DNA of 64,000 nucleotides, from positions 376,465 to 440,464 of the forward strand of contig NZ_GL985606.1 in NCBI RefSeq assembly GCF_000220835.1. The letters are read 5' to 3'. Below, in pieces: positions 1 through 11,225 of the stretch. Position 1 is the first letter of the stretch; each line of letters opens with the position of its first letter. A program made the translations under genes and the position numbers. The notes below the pieces were generated by a model. It saw only the letters and a program-made list of their open reading frames with translations, did no database searches and was not told the DNA's origin. The DNA comes from Actinomyces sp. oral taxon 448 str. F0400. GTDB lineage: Bacteria > Actinomycetota > Actinomycetes > Actinomycetales > Actinomycetaceae.

Positions 1-122
1 CCCCCGCGCATCCCATCCGGCCGGACATGGACGCGTCCTACACTCATACGTCTAGACTCCACTCGGGTGGTCCGCCCCTGACCGGGGCCACAGCCACGCA
101 CTCACATCAAGGAGGCACCCAC

Positions 123-1256
123 ATGAAGCTCCGGGTCGACCGCGACGTCCTGGCCGAGGCCGTGACCTGGACCGCCCGATCGGTGCCCGCGCGCCCCCCC
201 GTCCCCGTCCTGGCAGGAGTGCGCCTGGAGGCCTCCCCAGCCACGCTCATCCTCGCCTCCTTCGACTACGAAGTCTCGGCGCGCTGCGAAGTCGCCGCAG
301 ACGTTGAGGACGAGGGCGTCGTCCTCGTCTCGGGCCGTCTGCTGGCGGATATCGCCAAAGCTCTGCCCCCCAAACCGGTGGACGTGGAGGTCGAGGGCAC
401 GAAGGTGGCCGTCTCGTGCGGCGCGGCACACTTCTCCCTGGCAGCCATGGCGGCCGACGACTACCCCGCGCTGCCGGTGATGCCCGGGGCGGCCGGTACC
501 GTCGACGCCCACGATCTGGCCCAGGCCGTCGGTCAAGTCTCGATCGCGGCCTCGCGCGATGACACTCTCCCGCTGCTCACCAGCGTGCAAATGGAGGTTG
601 ACGGCGAGTCGCTGACTCTCATGGCCACCGACCGGTATCGCCTGGCGGTGCGGAAGATGACGTGGACGCCGCAGAATGCAGGCCTGTCCACCCATGCGCT
701 GCTCAAAGCGCGCACTCTGTCCGACGTCGCCAAGTCGCTGACCTCGGCCGGAGACGTGACGCTCGCCCTGACCGAGCCCGGTTCGTCGTCCTCCAGCCTC
801 ATCGGCTTCGAGGCCGGGGGACGACGCACGACGAGTCTGCTCACGGACGGTGATTATCCGCCGGTGCTGCGTCTATTCCCCGAGACGACGACGATCCACG
901 CCACCGTCAGTCGTGAGGAACTCATGGATGCGGTGCGTCGCGTCAGCCTCGTGGCGGACCGCTCCACCCCGATCCACATGGCATTCACCGACGGCAACCT
1001 GGCCCTGAACGCCGGGCAGGGGGACGACGCCCAGGCGTCCGAGCAGCTCATGACTTATGTGGAGGGCGATGACATCACCACCGCCTTCAACCCCGGCTAT
1101 CTGCTCGACGGCCTCGGCGCGATTACGCAGCCCTACGTCATGTTCGATTTCACTCACCCGTCCAAGCCTGCGGTGCTGACCGGCATGAGTGCCATCGGCG
1201 GAGAGGAGGACGCCTCCTTCCGCTACCTCATCATGCCGATCCGCTTCGGCGCCTGA
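123..1256 (+). CDS. dnaN: DNA polymerase III sliding clamp (beta subunit)
   Basis: Encodes the 377-aa ring-shaped clamp that tethers the replicative polymerase to DNA. The start at 123 is chosen because an AAGGAGG ribosome-binding site lies just upstream; an in-frame ATG at 27 would add 32 residues without resemblance to the family. The protein begins MKLRVDRDVLAEAVTW and ends with the typical YLIMPIR tail near the C-terminus. It is the first gene of the dnaN-recF-DUF721-gyrB-gyrA order, so dnaA and oriC should lie just left of the window. No DnaA box is visible in bases 1-122. Confidence 0.97.
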   Translation: MKLRVDRDVLAEAVTWTARSVPARPPVPVLAGVRLEASPATLILASFDYEVSARCEVAADVEDEGVVLVSGRLLADIAKALPPKPVDVEVEGTKVAVSCGAAHFSLAAMAADDYPALPVMPGAAGTVDAHDLAQAVGQVSIAASRDDTLPLLTSVQMEVDGESLTLMATDRYRLAVRKMTWTPQNAGLSTHALLKARTLSDVAKSLTSAGDVTLALTEPGSSSSSLIGFEAGGRRTTSLLTDGDYPPVLRLFPETTTIHATVSREELMDAVRRVSLVADRSTPIHMAFTDGNLALNAGQGDDAQASEQLMTYVEGDDITTAFNPGYLLDGLGAITQPYVMFDFTHPSKPAVLTGMSAIGGEEDASFRYLIMPIRFGA

Positions 1257-1274
1257 GGGGGCGGATGCGCGTCC

Positions 1275-2492
1275 GTGTACGTTTCGGACCTGGCACTCAA
1301 CGACTTCCGCTCCTACGACGAGCTCGTTCTCGCCCTCGACCCCGGGCCCACCGCCCTCATCGGGCCCAACGGGCAGGGGAAGACCAATCTCATCGAAGCG
1401 GTCGCCTACCTGTCGACCCTTTCGAGTCACCGGACGGGCGCCGATACGGCGCTGGTGCGGCGCGGTGCTCCGGGCGAGCCCCAGCCCGCCGGCGCCGTCG
1501 TGAGGGCTAGGGTCCTCCACGGCGAGCGCCCCAGCGTCCTGGAGATCGAGATCGTCGCGGGCAAGGCCAATCGCGCCCGGCTCAATCGGGGGGGCGTTCG
1601 TCCGCGCGAGCTGCTGGGCATGCTGCGGACCGTCGTCTTCGCGCCCGAGGACCTGGCCCTGGTTCGCGAGGAGCCGGGGATACGGCGTCGGTTCCTCGAC
1701 GACCTCGCCGTGGCGCTACGCCCGTCGCTCGCTGGAGTGCGCGCCGAGCACGACAAGATCCTCGCTCAGCGCTCCAGTCTGCTGAAATCGGCTCGTGTCG
1801 CGCGCCGCTCGGGAGGCGTGCCGGCCTCGATGATCTCCACCCTGGAGGTGTGGGACGCTCAGCTCGCGGCGGCGGCGGCCCGGCTCATCGCCGCACGTAT
1901 CGACGTCGTGATTCGGATGCGTCCGTGGGTGGCGGCTTCTTATGAAAGGGTCAGCGAGGGGCGGTCGGTGGCCCGCCTCGCCTACCGGTCGAGCCTGCTG
2001 GATCATGAGGGCGGGTCGCAGTCCGATCTCGCCGACGAAGCGGCGCGGGATGCCGCCGAGGCCGGTCTTGCCGATGCCGCCGCCACGGCTGCGCGCCTGG
2101 AGTCGGCTATGACGCAGCTGCGCGAGCGCGAGATTGATCGTGGAACCAACCTGGTGGGAGCGCACCGCGACGATCTCGCGCTCTTCCTGGATGCCCTGCC
2201 TGCTCGGGGATTCGCCTCACACGGGGAGCAGTGGTCGTTGGCGCTGGCACTGCGATTGGCCTCCTACGAGATGCTGCGGCATGACGTCGACGCCTACGGG
2301 GGCGACGGAGAGCCGGTGCTCATTCTCGACGACGTTTTCGCCTCGTTGGATGCCCGGCGTCGGACGGCACTGGTCGGCGTCGTCTCCGAGGCTCAGCAGA
2401 CGCTGCTCACGGCGGCGGTGGATGAGGACGTGCCGGACGAACTGGCCGGGGCGCGCTTGCGCGTCTCCGGCTCCCGGGTGAGCCGTGGCTGA
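1275..2492 (+). CDS. recF: DNA replication and repair protein RecF
   Basis: A 405-aa SMC-like ATPase that loads RecA at gaps in single-stranded DNA. The GTG start at 1275 gives MYVSDLALNDFRSYDEL, the usual RecF opening. A Walker A motif GPNGQGKTN lies near residue 33, and the Walker B/D-loop region LILDDVFASLD is near the C-terminus. It follows dnaN by 18 bp and overlaps the next gene by 8 bp, so it is probably co-transcribed with both. Confidence 0.96.
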   Translation: MYVSDLALNDFRSYDELVLALDPGPTALIGPNGQGKTNLIEAVAYLSTLSSHRTGADTALVRRGAPGEPQPAGAVVRARVLHGERPSVLEIEIVAGKANRARLNRGGVRPRELLGMLRTVVFAPEDLALVREEPGIRRRFLDDLAVALRPSLAGVRAEHDKILAQRSSLLKSARVARRSGGVPASMISTLEVWDAQLAAAAARLIAARIDVVIRMRPWVAASYERVSEGRSVARLAYRSSLLDHEGGSQSDLADEAARDAAEAGLADAAATAARLESAMTQLREREIDRGTNLVGAHRDDLALFLDALPARGFASHGEQWSLALALRLASYEMLRHDVDAYGGDGEPVLILDDVFASLDARRRTALVGVVSEAQQTLLTAAVDEDVPDELAGARLRVSGSRVSRG

Positions 2493-3081
2493 GGACGGGG
2501 ACGCCCTGGCGCTGCGGGTGCTGGCTCGCGAGCGGGGCCATGCGTGGGACGCGGGCGAGATGCGGAAGAAGTTGTCGCAGCAGGCTGTCGACCGGGACGG
2601 CGTGGCCGTCTGGGACGCCCGCCGTCCGCACGGGGGGAGGAGCCCGGGGACGCAGAAGGATCCGACCGATCGCGGACCAGGGTTGCCGCCGGGACGCGAC
2701 CGACCCGGACCGACGCGGTTCGACCCGCGTACCGGTAAGGGGGACCTGCGCCGGTACGCCGAGACGCACGGCTGGGCGGGCCACCTGGCCGTCGCCTCGG
2801 TGTCGGTGCGGTGGGAGCGGATCGTCGGACCGCAGATCGCCGGGCATGCGGCCATTGAGAGTTTCGAGCCGGGCCGGTTGACGTTGCGAGCCTCCTCCAG
2901 CGCCTGGGCTCAGCAGTTGCGTCTGCTTCTGCCCACGATCGAGCGGCGGGTGGTCGAGGCTCTGGGTTCTAACGGCGGCGCCGTCGAGATCCGGGTTCTG
3001 GGGCCGGCCGGTCCGCTGTGGCGACACGGTCGTTTCGGCGGGGCCCGGGGCGGGCGTGGTCCGCGGGACACCTATGGGTGA
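2485..3081 (+). CDS. dciA: DUF721 protein (DciA-like helicase-loading factor)
   Basis: A 198-aa protein in the conserved slot between recF and gyrB. The first 85 or so residues are charged and probably disordered. The C-terminal part (about 95-180) is the DUF721 domain, recognisable from WERIVGPQIAGHA and LTLRASSSAWAQQL. DUF721/DciA proteins recruit the replicative helicase DnaB in bacteria lacking DnaC. The GTG start overlaps the recF stop by 8 bp, indicating translational coupling. The function is inferred from family and position; the symbol follows the family. Confidence 0.88.
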   Translation: MAEDGDALALRVLARERGHAWDAGEMRKKLSQQAVDRDGVAVWDARRPHGGRSPGTQKDPTDRGPGLPPGRDRPGPTRFDPRTGKGDLRRYAETHGWAGHLAVASVSVRWERIVGPQIAGHAAIESFEPGRLTLRASSSAWAQQLRLLLPTIERRVVEALGSNGGAVEIRVLGPAGPLWRHGRFGGARGGRGPRDTYG

Positions 3082-3319
3082 CGACTCTCGACCGGCTCGG
3101 GACGGGCACGCACGATCATAGCGAGTGATGCTGCACACGTCCGACAAACGATGTCTGACGAGGGCTTCTCCGGTTATTCACGGTAGGATCATCATTGAAA
3201 TGCCCATGGCGCGCCCTGGGCTGATTGCAGGTACCCACCTACACGCCGCGGGACCGAGCCCGCCAGTCGGCGTCCAGAAGGGTCGGTGCCGCTCGGCGCA
3301 TAGAACGAGGAGCAGCTGA

Positions 3320-5419
<2,100 letters not shown>

Positions 5420-5521
5420 GCGGGTCGGACCGCCGGATGAGCGCACCGGTCCGCTTCCACCCGCCGCCGGATGGACGCACCCGCTGCTTCACGACAACCC
5501 AGGGAACGAGAAGGAACGACG

Positions 5522-8167
5522 TTGAGCGACGAGATCACTACCGAGCTCGGACCGACCGGCAACCGCATCCAGCCGGTCGATCTCCAGATGGAGATGCAGC
5601 GCTCCTACCTCGACTACGCCATGAGCGTCATCGTGGGACGCGCTCTGCCTGACGTGCGCGACGGCCTCAAGCCCGTCCATCGTCGCGTCCTGTACGCCAT
5701 GTACGACGGCGGTTATCGTCCCGCCGCCTCGTTCTCCAAGTCCTCCCGCGTGGTCGGCGAGGTCATGGGCAATTACCATCCTCACGGCGACGTCGCGATC
5801 TACGACGCTCTGGCTCGTCTGGTGCAGTGGTGGTCCCTGCGCTACCCGCTCGTGTCCGGGCAGGGCAATTTCGGCACTCCCGGCAACCTGGGGCCGGCCG
5901 CCCCGCGGTACACGGAGTGCAAGATGGCGCCCCTGGCCATGGAGATGGTTCGTGACATCGACGAGGAGAGCGTCGATTTCCAGGACAATTACGACGGGAA
6001 GAACCAGGAACCGATCATCCTGCCGTCCCGCTTCCCGAATCTGTTGGTCAACGGCTCGGAGGGCATTGCGGTGGGCATGGCTACGCGCATCCCCCCGCAC
6101 AACCTGCGTGAGGTCGCCTCGGGAGTGCAGTGGTTCCTCGAGCATCCGGACGCCTCCCGTGAGGAGCTCCTGGAAGCGCTCATCGAACGCATTCCCGGTC
6201 CCGATTTTCCCACCGGCGCCACTGTTCTGGGGCGTCGGGGCATCGAGGACGCCTACCGCACCGGCCGCGGCTCGATCACCCAGCGCGCGGTGGTCAACGT
6301 CGAGGAGATCCAAGGGCGGCAGTGCCTGGTGGTCACCGAGTTGCCCTACCAGGTCAACCCCGACAACCTCGCCGACAAGATCGCCCAGCTCGTGCGCGAC
6401 GGTCAGATCGGCGGCATCGCCGATATCCGGGATGAGACGTCCGGGCGCACCGGTCAGCGCCTGGTCATCGTCCTCAAACGCGACGCCATCGCCAAGATCG
6501 TCCTCAACAACCTGTACAAGCGCACCCAGCTTCAGGACAACTTCCCGGCGAACATGCTGGCCCTGGTCGACGGTGTGCCGCGCACACTCAGCTTGGACGG
6601 TTTCGTGCGTCACTGGGTGGCCCACCAGATCGATGTCATCGTGCGCCGCTCCCGTTATCGTCTGCGCAAGGCCGAGGAGCGCTTGCACATCCTCGAGGGC
6701 CTGCTCAAAGCCATTGACGCGCTGGACGCCGTCATCGCCCTCATCCGTCGCTCCCCCACAACCGATGAGGCGCGCAGCGGACTCATGGGTCTGCTGGGCG
6801 TTGATGAGGCCCAGGCGGAGGCGATCCTCTCCCTCCAGCTGCGCCGTCTGGCCGCTCTTGAGCGCCTCAAGATCCAGCAGGAGAGCGAGGATCTGCGGGC
6901 CAGGGTTACCGACCTGCGGGAGATCATCGCCTCTCGGCAGCGTCAGCGGAGCATTGTCTCGGACGAACTGGCCGAGATCGTGAGGAAGTACGGCGACGAA
7001 CGGCGCACCCGCATCGTGCCCTTCGACGGTGAGATGAGCATGGAGGACCTCATCCCCGAGGAGGACGTCGTCGTCACCATCACCCGTTCCGGTTACGCCA
7101 AGCGCACGCGCACGGACGCCTACCGCTCCCAGCATCGCGGGGGCAAGGGCGTCAGGGGTGCCGCCTTGCGGGAGGACGACGTCGTCAGCCACTTCTTCAT
7201 CACGACGACGCACCGCTGGCTGCTCTTCTTCACCAATCTGGGTCGGGTCTACCGCGCCAAGGCCTATGAGCTGCCCGAGGGAGGACGCGACGCCAAGGGG
7301 CAGCACGTGGCCAACCTGCTGGCCTTCCAGCCGGGCGAGGAGATCGCTCAGGTCATGGAGCTGGGGACCTACGACCAGGCCGACTACCTCGTCCTGGCCA
7401 CCCGCCGTGGTCTGGTGAAGAAGACCCGCCTGAGCGAGTACGAGTCCAACCGTTCCGGCGGCGTCATCGCCATCAATCTGCGCCAGGATGAGGAGGGACG
7501 CGCCGACGAACTCGTCTCCGCGGGCCTGCTGTCGACCGGTCAGGATCTGCTGCTGGTCTCCCGTGGGGGGCAGTCCCTACGTTTCACCGCCGATAGCGCG
7601 ACTCTGCGTCCCACCGGCCGGGCGACCTCCGGCGTCACCGGCATGCGTTTCCGACAGGGAGATTCGCTGCTGGCCATGGACGTCGTCGACCCCGGGTGGA
7701 CCGACGCCGATCTGTTCGTCGTGACCGAGGGGGGGTATGCCAAGCGCACGCTCGTCACTGACTACCCCGTGAAGGGGCGCGGTGGTCTCGGGGTGAAGGT
7801 CGCCAATCTCGTCGAAACCCGCGGCGACCTCGTGGGCGCGCTCGTCACTGTTCCCGGTGACGAGATCATGTGCATCATGGCCTCCGGCAAGGTGGTGCGC
7901 TCGGCTGTGTCCGAAGTCTCCCGGACCGGGCGGACCACGCAAGGTGTGACTTTCGCCAAGCCTGATGATGGCGACCGGATCATCGCTGTGGCCCGCAGCA
8001 CCGAACGTGAGTTCGATGACCAGCTCGCAGTCGACGCTGCGGGGTCCGAAGCCGGATTCGCCGAGTCTGACGTGGCGGTTCCTACGAAGACGGCCACCAT
8101 CACCGCTGCGCCGGAGGAGGCTGAGGCGGTAGGCTCGGGCGACGACGAGAGTGAGGTTCAGGCATGA
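5522..8167 (+). CDS. gyrA: DNA gyrase subunit A
   Basis: An 881-aa DNA-cleaving subunit of gyrase. I chose the TTG start at 5522, giving [10 protein letters not shown], because GAGAAGGA lies 6-8 bases upstream; an upstream in-frame ATG at 5471 would add 17 unlikely residues. The catalytic tyrosine is Tyr130 in AAPRYTEC. A GyrA-box-like QHRGGKG follows in the C-terminal beta-pinwheel. The quinolone-resistance region reads [10 protein letters not shown], with Val91 where E. coli has Ser83 and M. tuberculosis Ala90. The last four bases overlap the DUF3566 gene. Confidence 0.98.
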   Translation: MSDEITTELGPTGNRIQPVDLQMEMQRSYLDYAMSVIVGRALPDVRDGLKPVHRRVLYAMYDGGYRPAASFSKSSRVVGEVMGNYHPHGDVAIYDALARLVQWWSLRYPLVSGQGNFGTPGNLGPAAPRYTECKMAPLAMEMVRDIDEESVDFQDNYDGKNQEPIILPSRFPNLLVNGSEGIAVGMATRIPPHNLREVASGVQWFLEHPDASREELLEALIERIPGPDFPTGATVLGRRGIEDAYRTGRGSITQRAVVNVEEIQGRQCLVVTELPYQVNPDNLADKIAQLVRDGQIGGIADIRDETSGRTGQRLVIVLKRDAIAKIVLNNLYKRTQLQDNFPANMLALVDGVPRTLSLDGFVRHWVAHQIDVIVRRSRYRLRKAEERLHILEGLLKAIDALDAVIALIRRSPTTDEARSGLMGLLGVDEAQAEAILSLQLRRLAALERLKIQQESEDLRARVTDLREIIASRQRQRSIVSDELAEIVRKYGDERRTRIVPFDGEMSMEDLIPEEDVVVTITRSGYAKRTRTDAYRSQHRGGKGVRGAALREDDVVSHFFITTTHRWLLFFTNLGRVYRAKAYELPEGGRDAKGQHVANLLAFQPGEEIAQVMELGTYDQADYLVLATRRGLVKKTRLSEYESNRSGGVIAINLRQDEEGRADELVSAGLLSTGQDLLLVSRGGQSLRFTADSATLRPTGRATSGVTGMRFRQGDSLLAMDVVDPGWTDADLFVVTEGGYAKRTLVTDYPVKGRGGLGVKVANLVETRGDLVGALVTVPGDEIMCIMASGKVVRSAVSEVSRTGRTTQGVTFAKPDDGDRIIAVARSTEREFDDQLAVDAAGSEAGFAESDVAVPTKTATITAAPEEAEAVGSGDDESEVQA

Positions 8168-8634
8168 GTCAGTCGGAGTCCTTCCCGCCCGTGGGGGGAG
8201 ACAGCGCGTCCCCGAGCGCCGCCGGGAAGTCCGGGAACGGGAAGAAATCCGCCAAGACGATCGCCGGTCCACGGCGCGTGCGCCTGGCGCTGACCCGTGT
8301 CGACCCGTGGTCGATCATGAAGGTCTCCTTCATGCTGAGCGTGGCCGTGGGCATCATGATCGTCGTCGCGGCGATCTTCGTGTGGCTCATGCTCGACGCC
8401 CTGCACGTGTTCTCCACCATCAAGGAGCTGGCGAGCACGATCATGGAGTCCGAGAACAATGCGTATTCGGCACTCGTGGAGTATCTGGCCTTCAAGCGCG
8501 CGGTCTCGATGGCCATCATCATCGGTGTTGTGAACGTGGCGTTGACGACGGCGCTGTCCACAGTGATGGCGTTCCTCTACAACTTGACGGCGACGCTCGT
8601 CGGTGGGGTTCATCTCACACTGGCGGACGAGTGA
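8164..8634 (+). CDS. DUF3566 transmembrane protein
   Basis: A 156-aa membrane protein always found next to gyrA in actinobacteria. The N-terminal 45 residues are Ser/Gly/Lys rich and cytosolic-looking. Two hydrophobic segments follow: roughly 57-80 ([20 protein letters not shown]) and 115-140 ([18 protein letters not shown]). Its ATG overlaps the gyrA stop (ATGA). The biochemical role is unknown; in mycobacteria the homologue is linked to the membrane near the division machinery, but nothing in this sequence settles that. Confidence 0.88.
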   Translation: MSQSESFPPVGGDSASPSAAGKSGNGKKSAKTIAGPRRVRLALTRVDPWSIMKVSFMLSVAVGIMIVVAAIFVWLMLDALHVFSTIKELASTIMESENNAYSALVEYLAFKRAVSMAIIIGVVNVALTTALSTVMAFLYNLTATLVGGVHLTLADE

Positions 8635-8683
8635 TCTGATTTGAAGGCGATCGACGCGGTGGGATACCCTCTTCCGCGTCATC

Positions 8684-8757
8684 GGGCCTATAGCTCAGTC
8701 GGTTAGAGCGCATCCCTGATAAGGATGAGGTCGCTGGTTCGAGTCCAGCTAGGCCCA
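8684..8757 (+). tRNA. tRNA-Ile (GAT anticodon)
   Basis: A complete 74-base cloverleaf. The acceptor stem GGGCCTA pairs with TAGGCCC, anticodon GAT is at 8718-8720, and the T arm reads CTGGTTCGAGTCCAG. Discriminator A is followed by genomic CC. It lies just after the gyrA operon, a conserved actinobacterial position. Confidence 0.97.
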
Positions 8758-8786
8758 CCGCCCGCGGTAGGACGTGAGGAGGGTTC

Positions 8787-8921
8787 ATGCGGAACCACAA
8801 GTTCGTCGTAGCCGCGGTTTTCTCGTTCCTCGGAGCGGTGTCCTATGCGGCATGGTTGAGGATCGAAGCGGCCCGTGCGGAGCGGGCCGCATGGGCCGAG
8901 GTCACCGATCCGGTCGACTGA
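8787..8921 (+). CDS. DLW-39 family small membrane protein
   Basis: A 44-aa open reading frame between the two tRNA genes, with GAGGAGG 5 bases before ATG 8787. It has a short N-terminal hydrophobic segment (residues 6-22) and a charged tail ending AAWAEVTDPVD. Actinobacteria commonly encode a protein of about 39 residues named DLW-39 here, with a hydrophobic start and a D-L-W-A-E-A-T-D type tail. The DLW triplet is AAW in this copy. The function is unknown. The call rests on position, length and the tail motif. Confidence 0.8.
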   Translation: MRNHKFVVAAVFSFLGAVSYAAWLRIEAARAERAAWAEVTDPVD

Positions 8922-8926
8922 CTCAC

Positions 8927-8999
8927 GGGGCTATGGCGCAATTGGTAGCGCACCTGCTTTGCAAGCAGGGGGTTACGGGTTCGAGTCCCGTTAGCTCCA
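8927..8999 (+). tRNA. tRNA-Ala (TGC anticodon)
   Basis: A complete 73-base cloverleaf. The acceptor stem GGGGCTA pairs with TAGCTCC through one G-U pair. Anticodon TGC is at 8960-8962, and the T arm reads ACGGGTTCGAGTCCCGT. It starts 5 bases after the DLW-39 stop codon, so the small gene and this tRNA are probably on one transcript. Confidence 0.97.
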
Positions 9000-9393
9000 C
9001 CCTTTGACATTGTCGTACTATTCCGGGTCCTGCAGTCGCTGCGCGTCGGCTGCGGGGCCTTCATTCTCATCGGTGCGGCGGTCGGTCCATTCCTTCATGG
9101 CGCCGCGATGACCGGGTCCACCGGCCCCGGATGCTCCGGCGACGATGGCGTTCGGACGCTTCCTGGTGGGCCTCGGCGCCGGTGGAGCAGCGAGGCCGGA
9201 CGGACGGGTAGCCGGGTGGTCGTCGGCAGCGGTCGAACAAGGAGCGGATGCGTCTCGTCCGCCAGTGGACTGCACGCGGGTCGGAAGCCACAGGTCCGTC
9301 GTCAGCGATGCACACCGGTGGACAGAGCAACACACGGGCCGGTGCTCACGGTGGTGGACGAGCGTGCGGCTCCATCGCCGGACTCTCCCCACC

Positions 9394-9511
9394 TGTGGGC
9401 AGGCCTGTGGAGAACGACAGCGCTGTTTTTCCACAGGTGTGCGCACAGCTGTGGATGAATGACAGTCGTGTGCTTCCCCAGTTCCACAGCTATGGACAGA
9501 CCTGTGGAGAA
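9394..9511. promoter_or_regulatory. Cluster of DnaA-box-like motifs in a 545-bp non-coding spacer
   Basis: The spacer 9000-9544 between tRNA-Ala and the rhomboid gene holds no convincing gene. Its right half has many near matches to the DnaA box TTATCCACA on both strands. TGTGGAGAA occurs at 9406-9414 and 9503-9511, TTTTCCACA at 9427-9435 and TGTGGATGA at 9450-9458, each one mismatch from the box. Weaker copies lie at 9394-9402 and 9480-9488. CCTGTGGAGAA is an exact direct repeat. The cluster could bind DnaA; whether it is an origin element, a titration site or a decayed origin is open. Confidence 0.55.
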
Positions 9512-9544
9512 GTGTTCGACCGGTGCGGGTTCCACGGGCCCCGC

Positions 9545-10387
9545 TCACACGAGTGCTGCGCGCAGGCAGATCAGACCGACGAGCAGTACCGCTAAGCCCG
9601 CGGTTCCCCACACCCCGTAGGCGGTGCGCCGCTCCCGAGGCGCCCACGCGTACAGCGCCGCGATGAGCGCCCCCGTCGCGAGTCCGCCCAGGTGCCCCTG
9701 CCAGGAGATGTACTCCCCCATGAAGGAGATGGCCAGGTTGACGGCGAGCAGCCCGAGGATCCCTGATGTGTCCCGACCGAAGCGGTGCTGAATGATGAAC
9801 AGTGCTGCGAACAGTCCGAAGACCGCTCCCGAAGCACCCACCGTCAGACCCCACCATGAGGACATCGTCACTGGCGAGGCCAGCCAGTAGATCATGGTCG
9901 ATCCGCCGACGGCGCTCAGCACGTACAGAGCGGCGAAACGCCACCGCCCGAGCACCGGCTCCAGGGCGCTGCCCAGTACCCATAGCGCCCACATATTGAA
10001 GGCCAGATGCCAGAGCGAGGCGTGGAGGAAGGCGGTCGTCACGAAGCGCCACGGTTCGCTGATCGCTGCCGCCGGTACGAAGGCGAACCGGTTTTCGAGC
10101 GGCTGATGGGTCAGCTGGATCAGGTAGACGGCCACGCAGGCGACCACGAGGATCTTGGTGACCAGCGCGTCGGTGACCGCGCGTCCACCGAGTAGGGATC
10201 GTGCTCCTCGACGGGAGGACCTGGCCCTGCGGACGCAGTCGACGCAGTGGACGCCGACGGCGCTCGGCACTTGGCACTGAGGGCATGCGGGCCGCCCGCA
10301 GCGCTGGCAGCGCACATAGGTCACCCGGTCCGGATGACGAGGACACACCGGAAGTTCGGCCGGTTGATCGGTGGCGGGCTGGGTCAT
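9545..10387 (-). CDS. Rhomboid family intramembrane serine protease with N-terminal zinc-finger
   Basis: A 280-aa protease. I chose ATG 10387 because GGAG precedes it; an upstream extension of 40 residues is unlikely. Residues 15-51 form a B-box-like zinc-binding module (CPRHPDRVTYVRCQRCGRP, then CPQC and CVDC). The rhomboid core contains HLAFN (127-131), the nucleophile Ser186 in GASGAVFG, and the partner His232 in GHLGGLATG. It is predicted to cleave transmembrane segments in the plasma membrane. The gene is transcribed toward the tRNA-Ala spacer, alone or with ppiA upstream. Confidence 0.92.
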   Translation of the reverse strand: MTQPATDQPAELPVCPRHPDRVTYVRCQRCGRPACPQCQVPSAVGVHCVDCVRRARSSRRGARSLLGGRAVTDALVTKILVVACVAVYLIQLTHQPLENRFAFVPAAAISEPWRFVTTAFLHASLWHLAFNMWALWVLGSALEPVLGRWRFAALYVLSAVGGSTMIYWLASPVTMSSWWGLTVGASGAVFGLFAALFIIQHRFGRDTSGILGLLAVNLAISFMGEYISWQGHLGGLATGALIAALYAWAPRERRTAYGVWGTAGLAVLLVGLICLRAALV

Positions 10388-10468
10388 GGCTTCTCCTGTC
10401 GGGCCATAGAGGTGGGAACGGGTTAGCGGGGCGGGAGGCGGTGATCGAGGATCGGGGTAGGGATACGG

Positions 10469-10504
10469 CGACGCCGCCGGTCCGCGGGCGGGCCGGCGGC
10501 GTCG
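10469..10504. terminator. Hairpin downstream of ppiA
   Basis: A perfect 12-bp inverted repeat, CGACGCCGCCGG with its complement, around a 12-base loop. It lies between the ppiA stop and the rhomboid start and probably separates the two transcription units. There is no clear T-tract, as is usual in high-GC actinobacteria. Confidence 0.6.
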
Positions 10505-10541
10505 CATTGTGCAATAGCGGTGCGCGCTTTGCGGGCTCGGG

Positions 10542-11063
10542 TCACTTCGCGACGGTGACCGAGTCGATGATGACGTCCTCGAGGGGGCGGTCGTGCGGAT
10601 CGGTCGACACTGCGGAGATCGCGTCCACGACCTGGCGGGAGGCGTCGTCGGCGACCTGGCCGAAGATCGTGTGCTTGCCCTGAAGCCATTCAGTGGCCGC
10701 CGTCGTAATGAAGAACTGGGAGCCGTTGGTGCCCTTGCCCAGGCGACGGCCGGCGTTGGCCATGGCCAGGATGTAGGGCTGTGTGAACGCCAAAGACGGG
10801 TCGATCTCGTCGTCGAAGACGTAGCCGGGACCGCCGGTGCCCGTACCCAGGGGATCGCCCCCCTGAATCATGAAGTTCGGGATGACGCGGTGGAAGATGA
10901 CACCCGAGTACAGGGGCGCGTTGGACTGCTCGCCCGTTCGCGGGTCGGTCCAGGTCTTCTCACCAGTCGCCAGGCCGACGAAGTTCGAGACGGTTTCAGG
11001 GGCCTGCTCCGGGAAGAGCTCGAGGCGGATGTCGCCGAGGTTGGTGTGCAGTGTCGCTTCCAT
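10542..11063 (-). CDS. ppiA: Peptidyl-prolyl cis-trans isomerase, cyclophilin type
   Basis: A 173-aa single-domain cyclophilin, cytosolic because no signal peptide is present. Signature motifs are FHRVIPNFMIQGGDP, then LAMANAGRRLGKGTNGSQFF and WLQGKHTIFGQV, which contain the catalytic Arg and the substrate-pocket residues. It catalyses proline isomerisation during protein folding. The position near the origin matches the ppiA gene of other actinobacteria. Confidence 0.95.
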   Translation of the reverse strand: MEATLHTNLGDIRLELFPEQAPETVSNFVGLATGEKTWTDPRTGEQSNAPLYSGVIFHRVIPNFMIQGGDPLGTGTGGPGYVFDDEIDPSLAFTQPYILAMANAGRRLGKGTNGSQFFITTAATEWLQGKHTIFGQVADDASRQVVDAISAVSTDPHDRPLEDVIIDSVTVAK

Positions 11064-11225
11064 GGCTGCATGGTCGCACGCGCGGCACGGACGAGGACGA
11101 GACGCTCGGCTGTGGACTCACCTGTTCACCCCAGGCAAAACGAGTACCCGGATCGTGGGTCGGGTGGGCCATTGGTGCGACGATGAGCTCCAAGCGACCT
11201 CATCGTTCCGACCAGGGAGGCCATC

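Noticed and set aside
1..122. oriC within the window
   Set aside because: The bases before dnaN contain no DnaA boxes or AT-rich unwinding element; the origin is expected further left, between dnaA and dnaN.
3125..3319. 64-codon plus-strand frame between the DUF721 gene and gyrB
   Set aside because: Overlaps the gyrB leader, has no ribosome-binding site and reads as low-complexity sequence; more likely promoter DNA.
5489..7306. 605-codon minus-strand frame inside gyrA
   Set aside because: Antisense shadow of a highly GC-biased gene; the plus strand encodes an unambiguous GyrA.
9302..9535. 77-codon minus-strand frame over the DnaA-box cluster
   Set aside because: Its residues simply reflect the repeated CCTGTGGAGAA strings; no ribosome-binding site or family resemblance.
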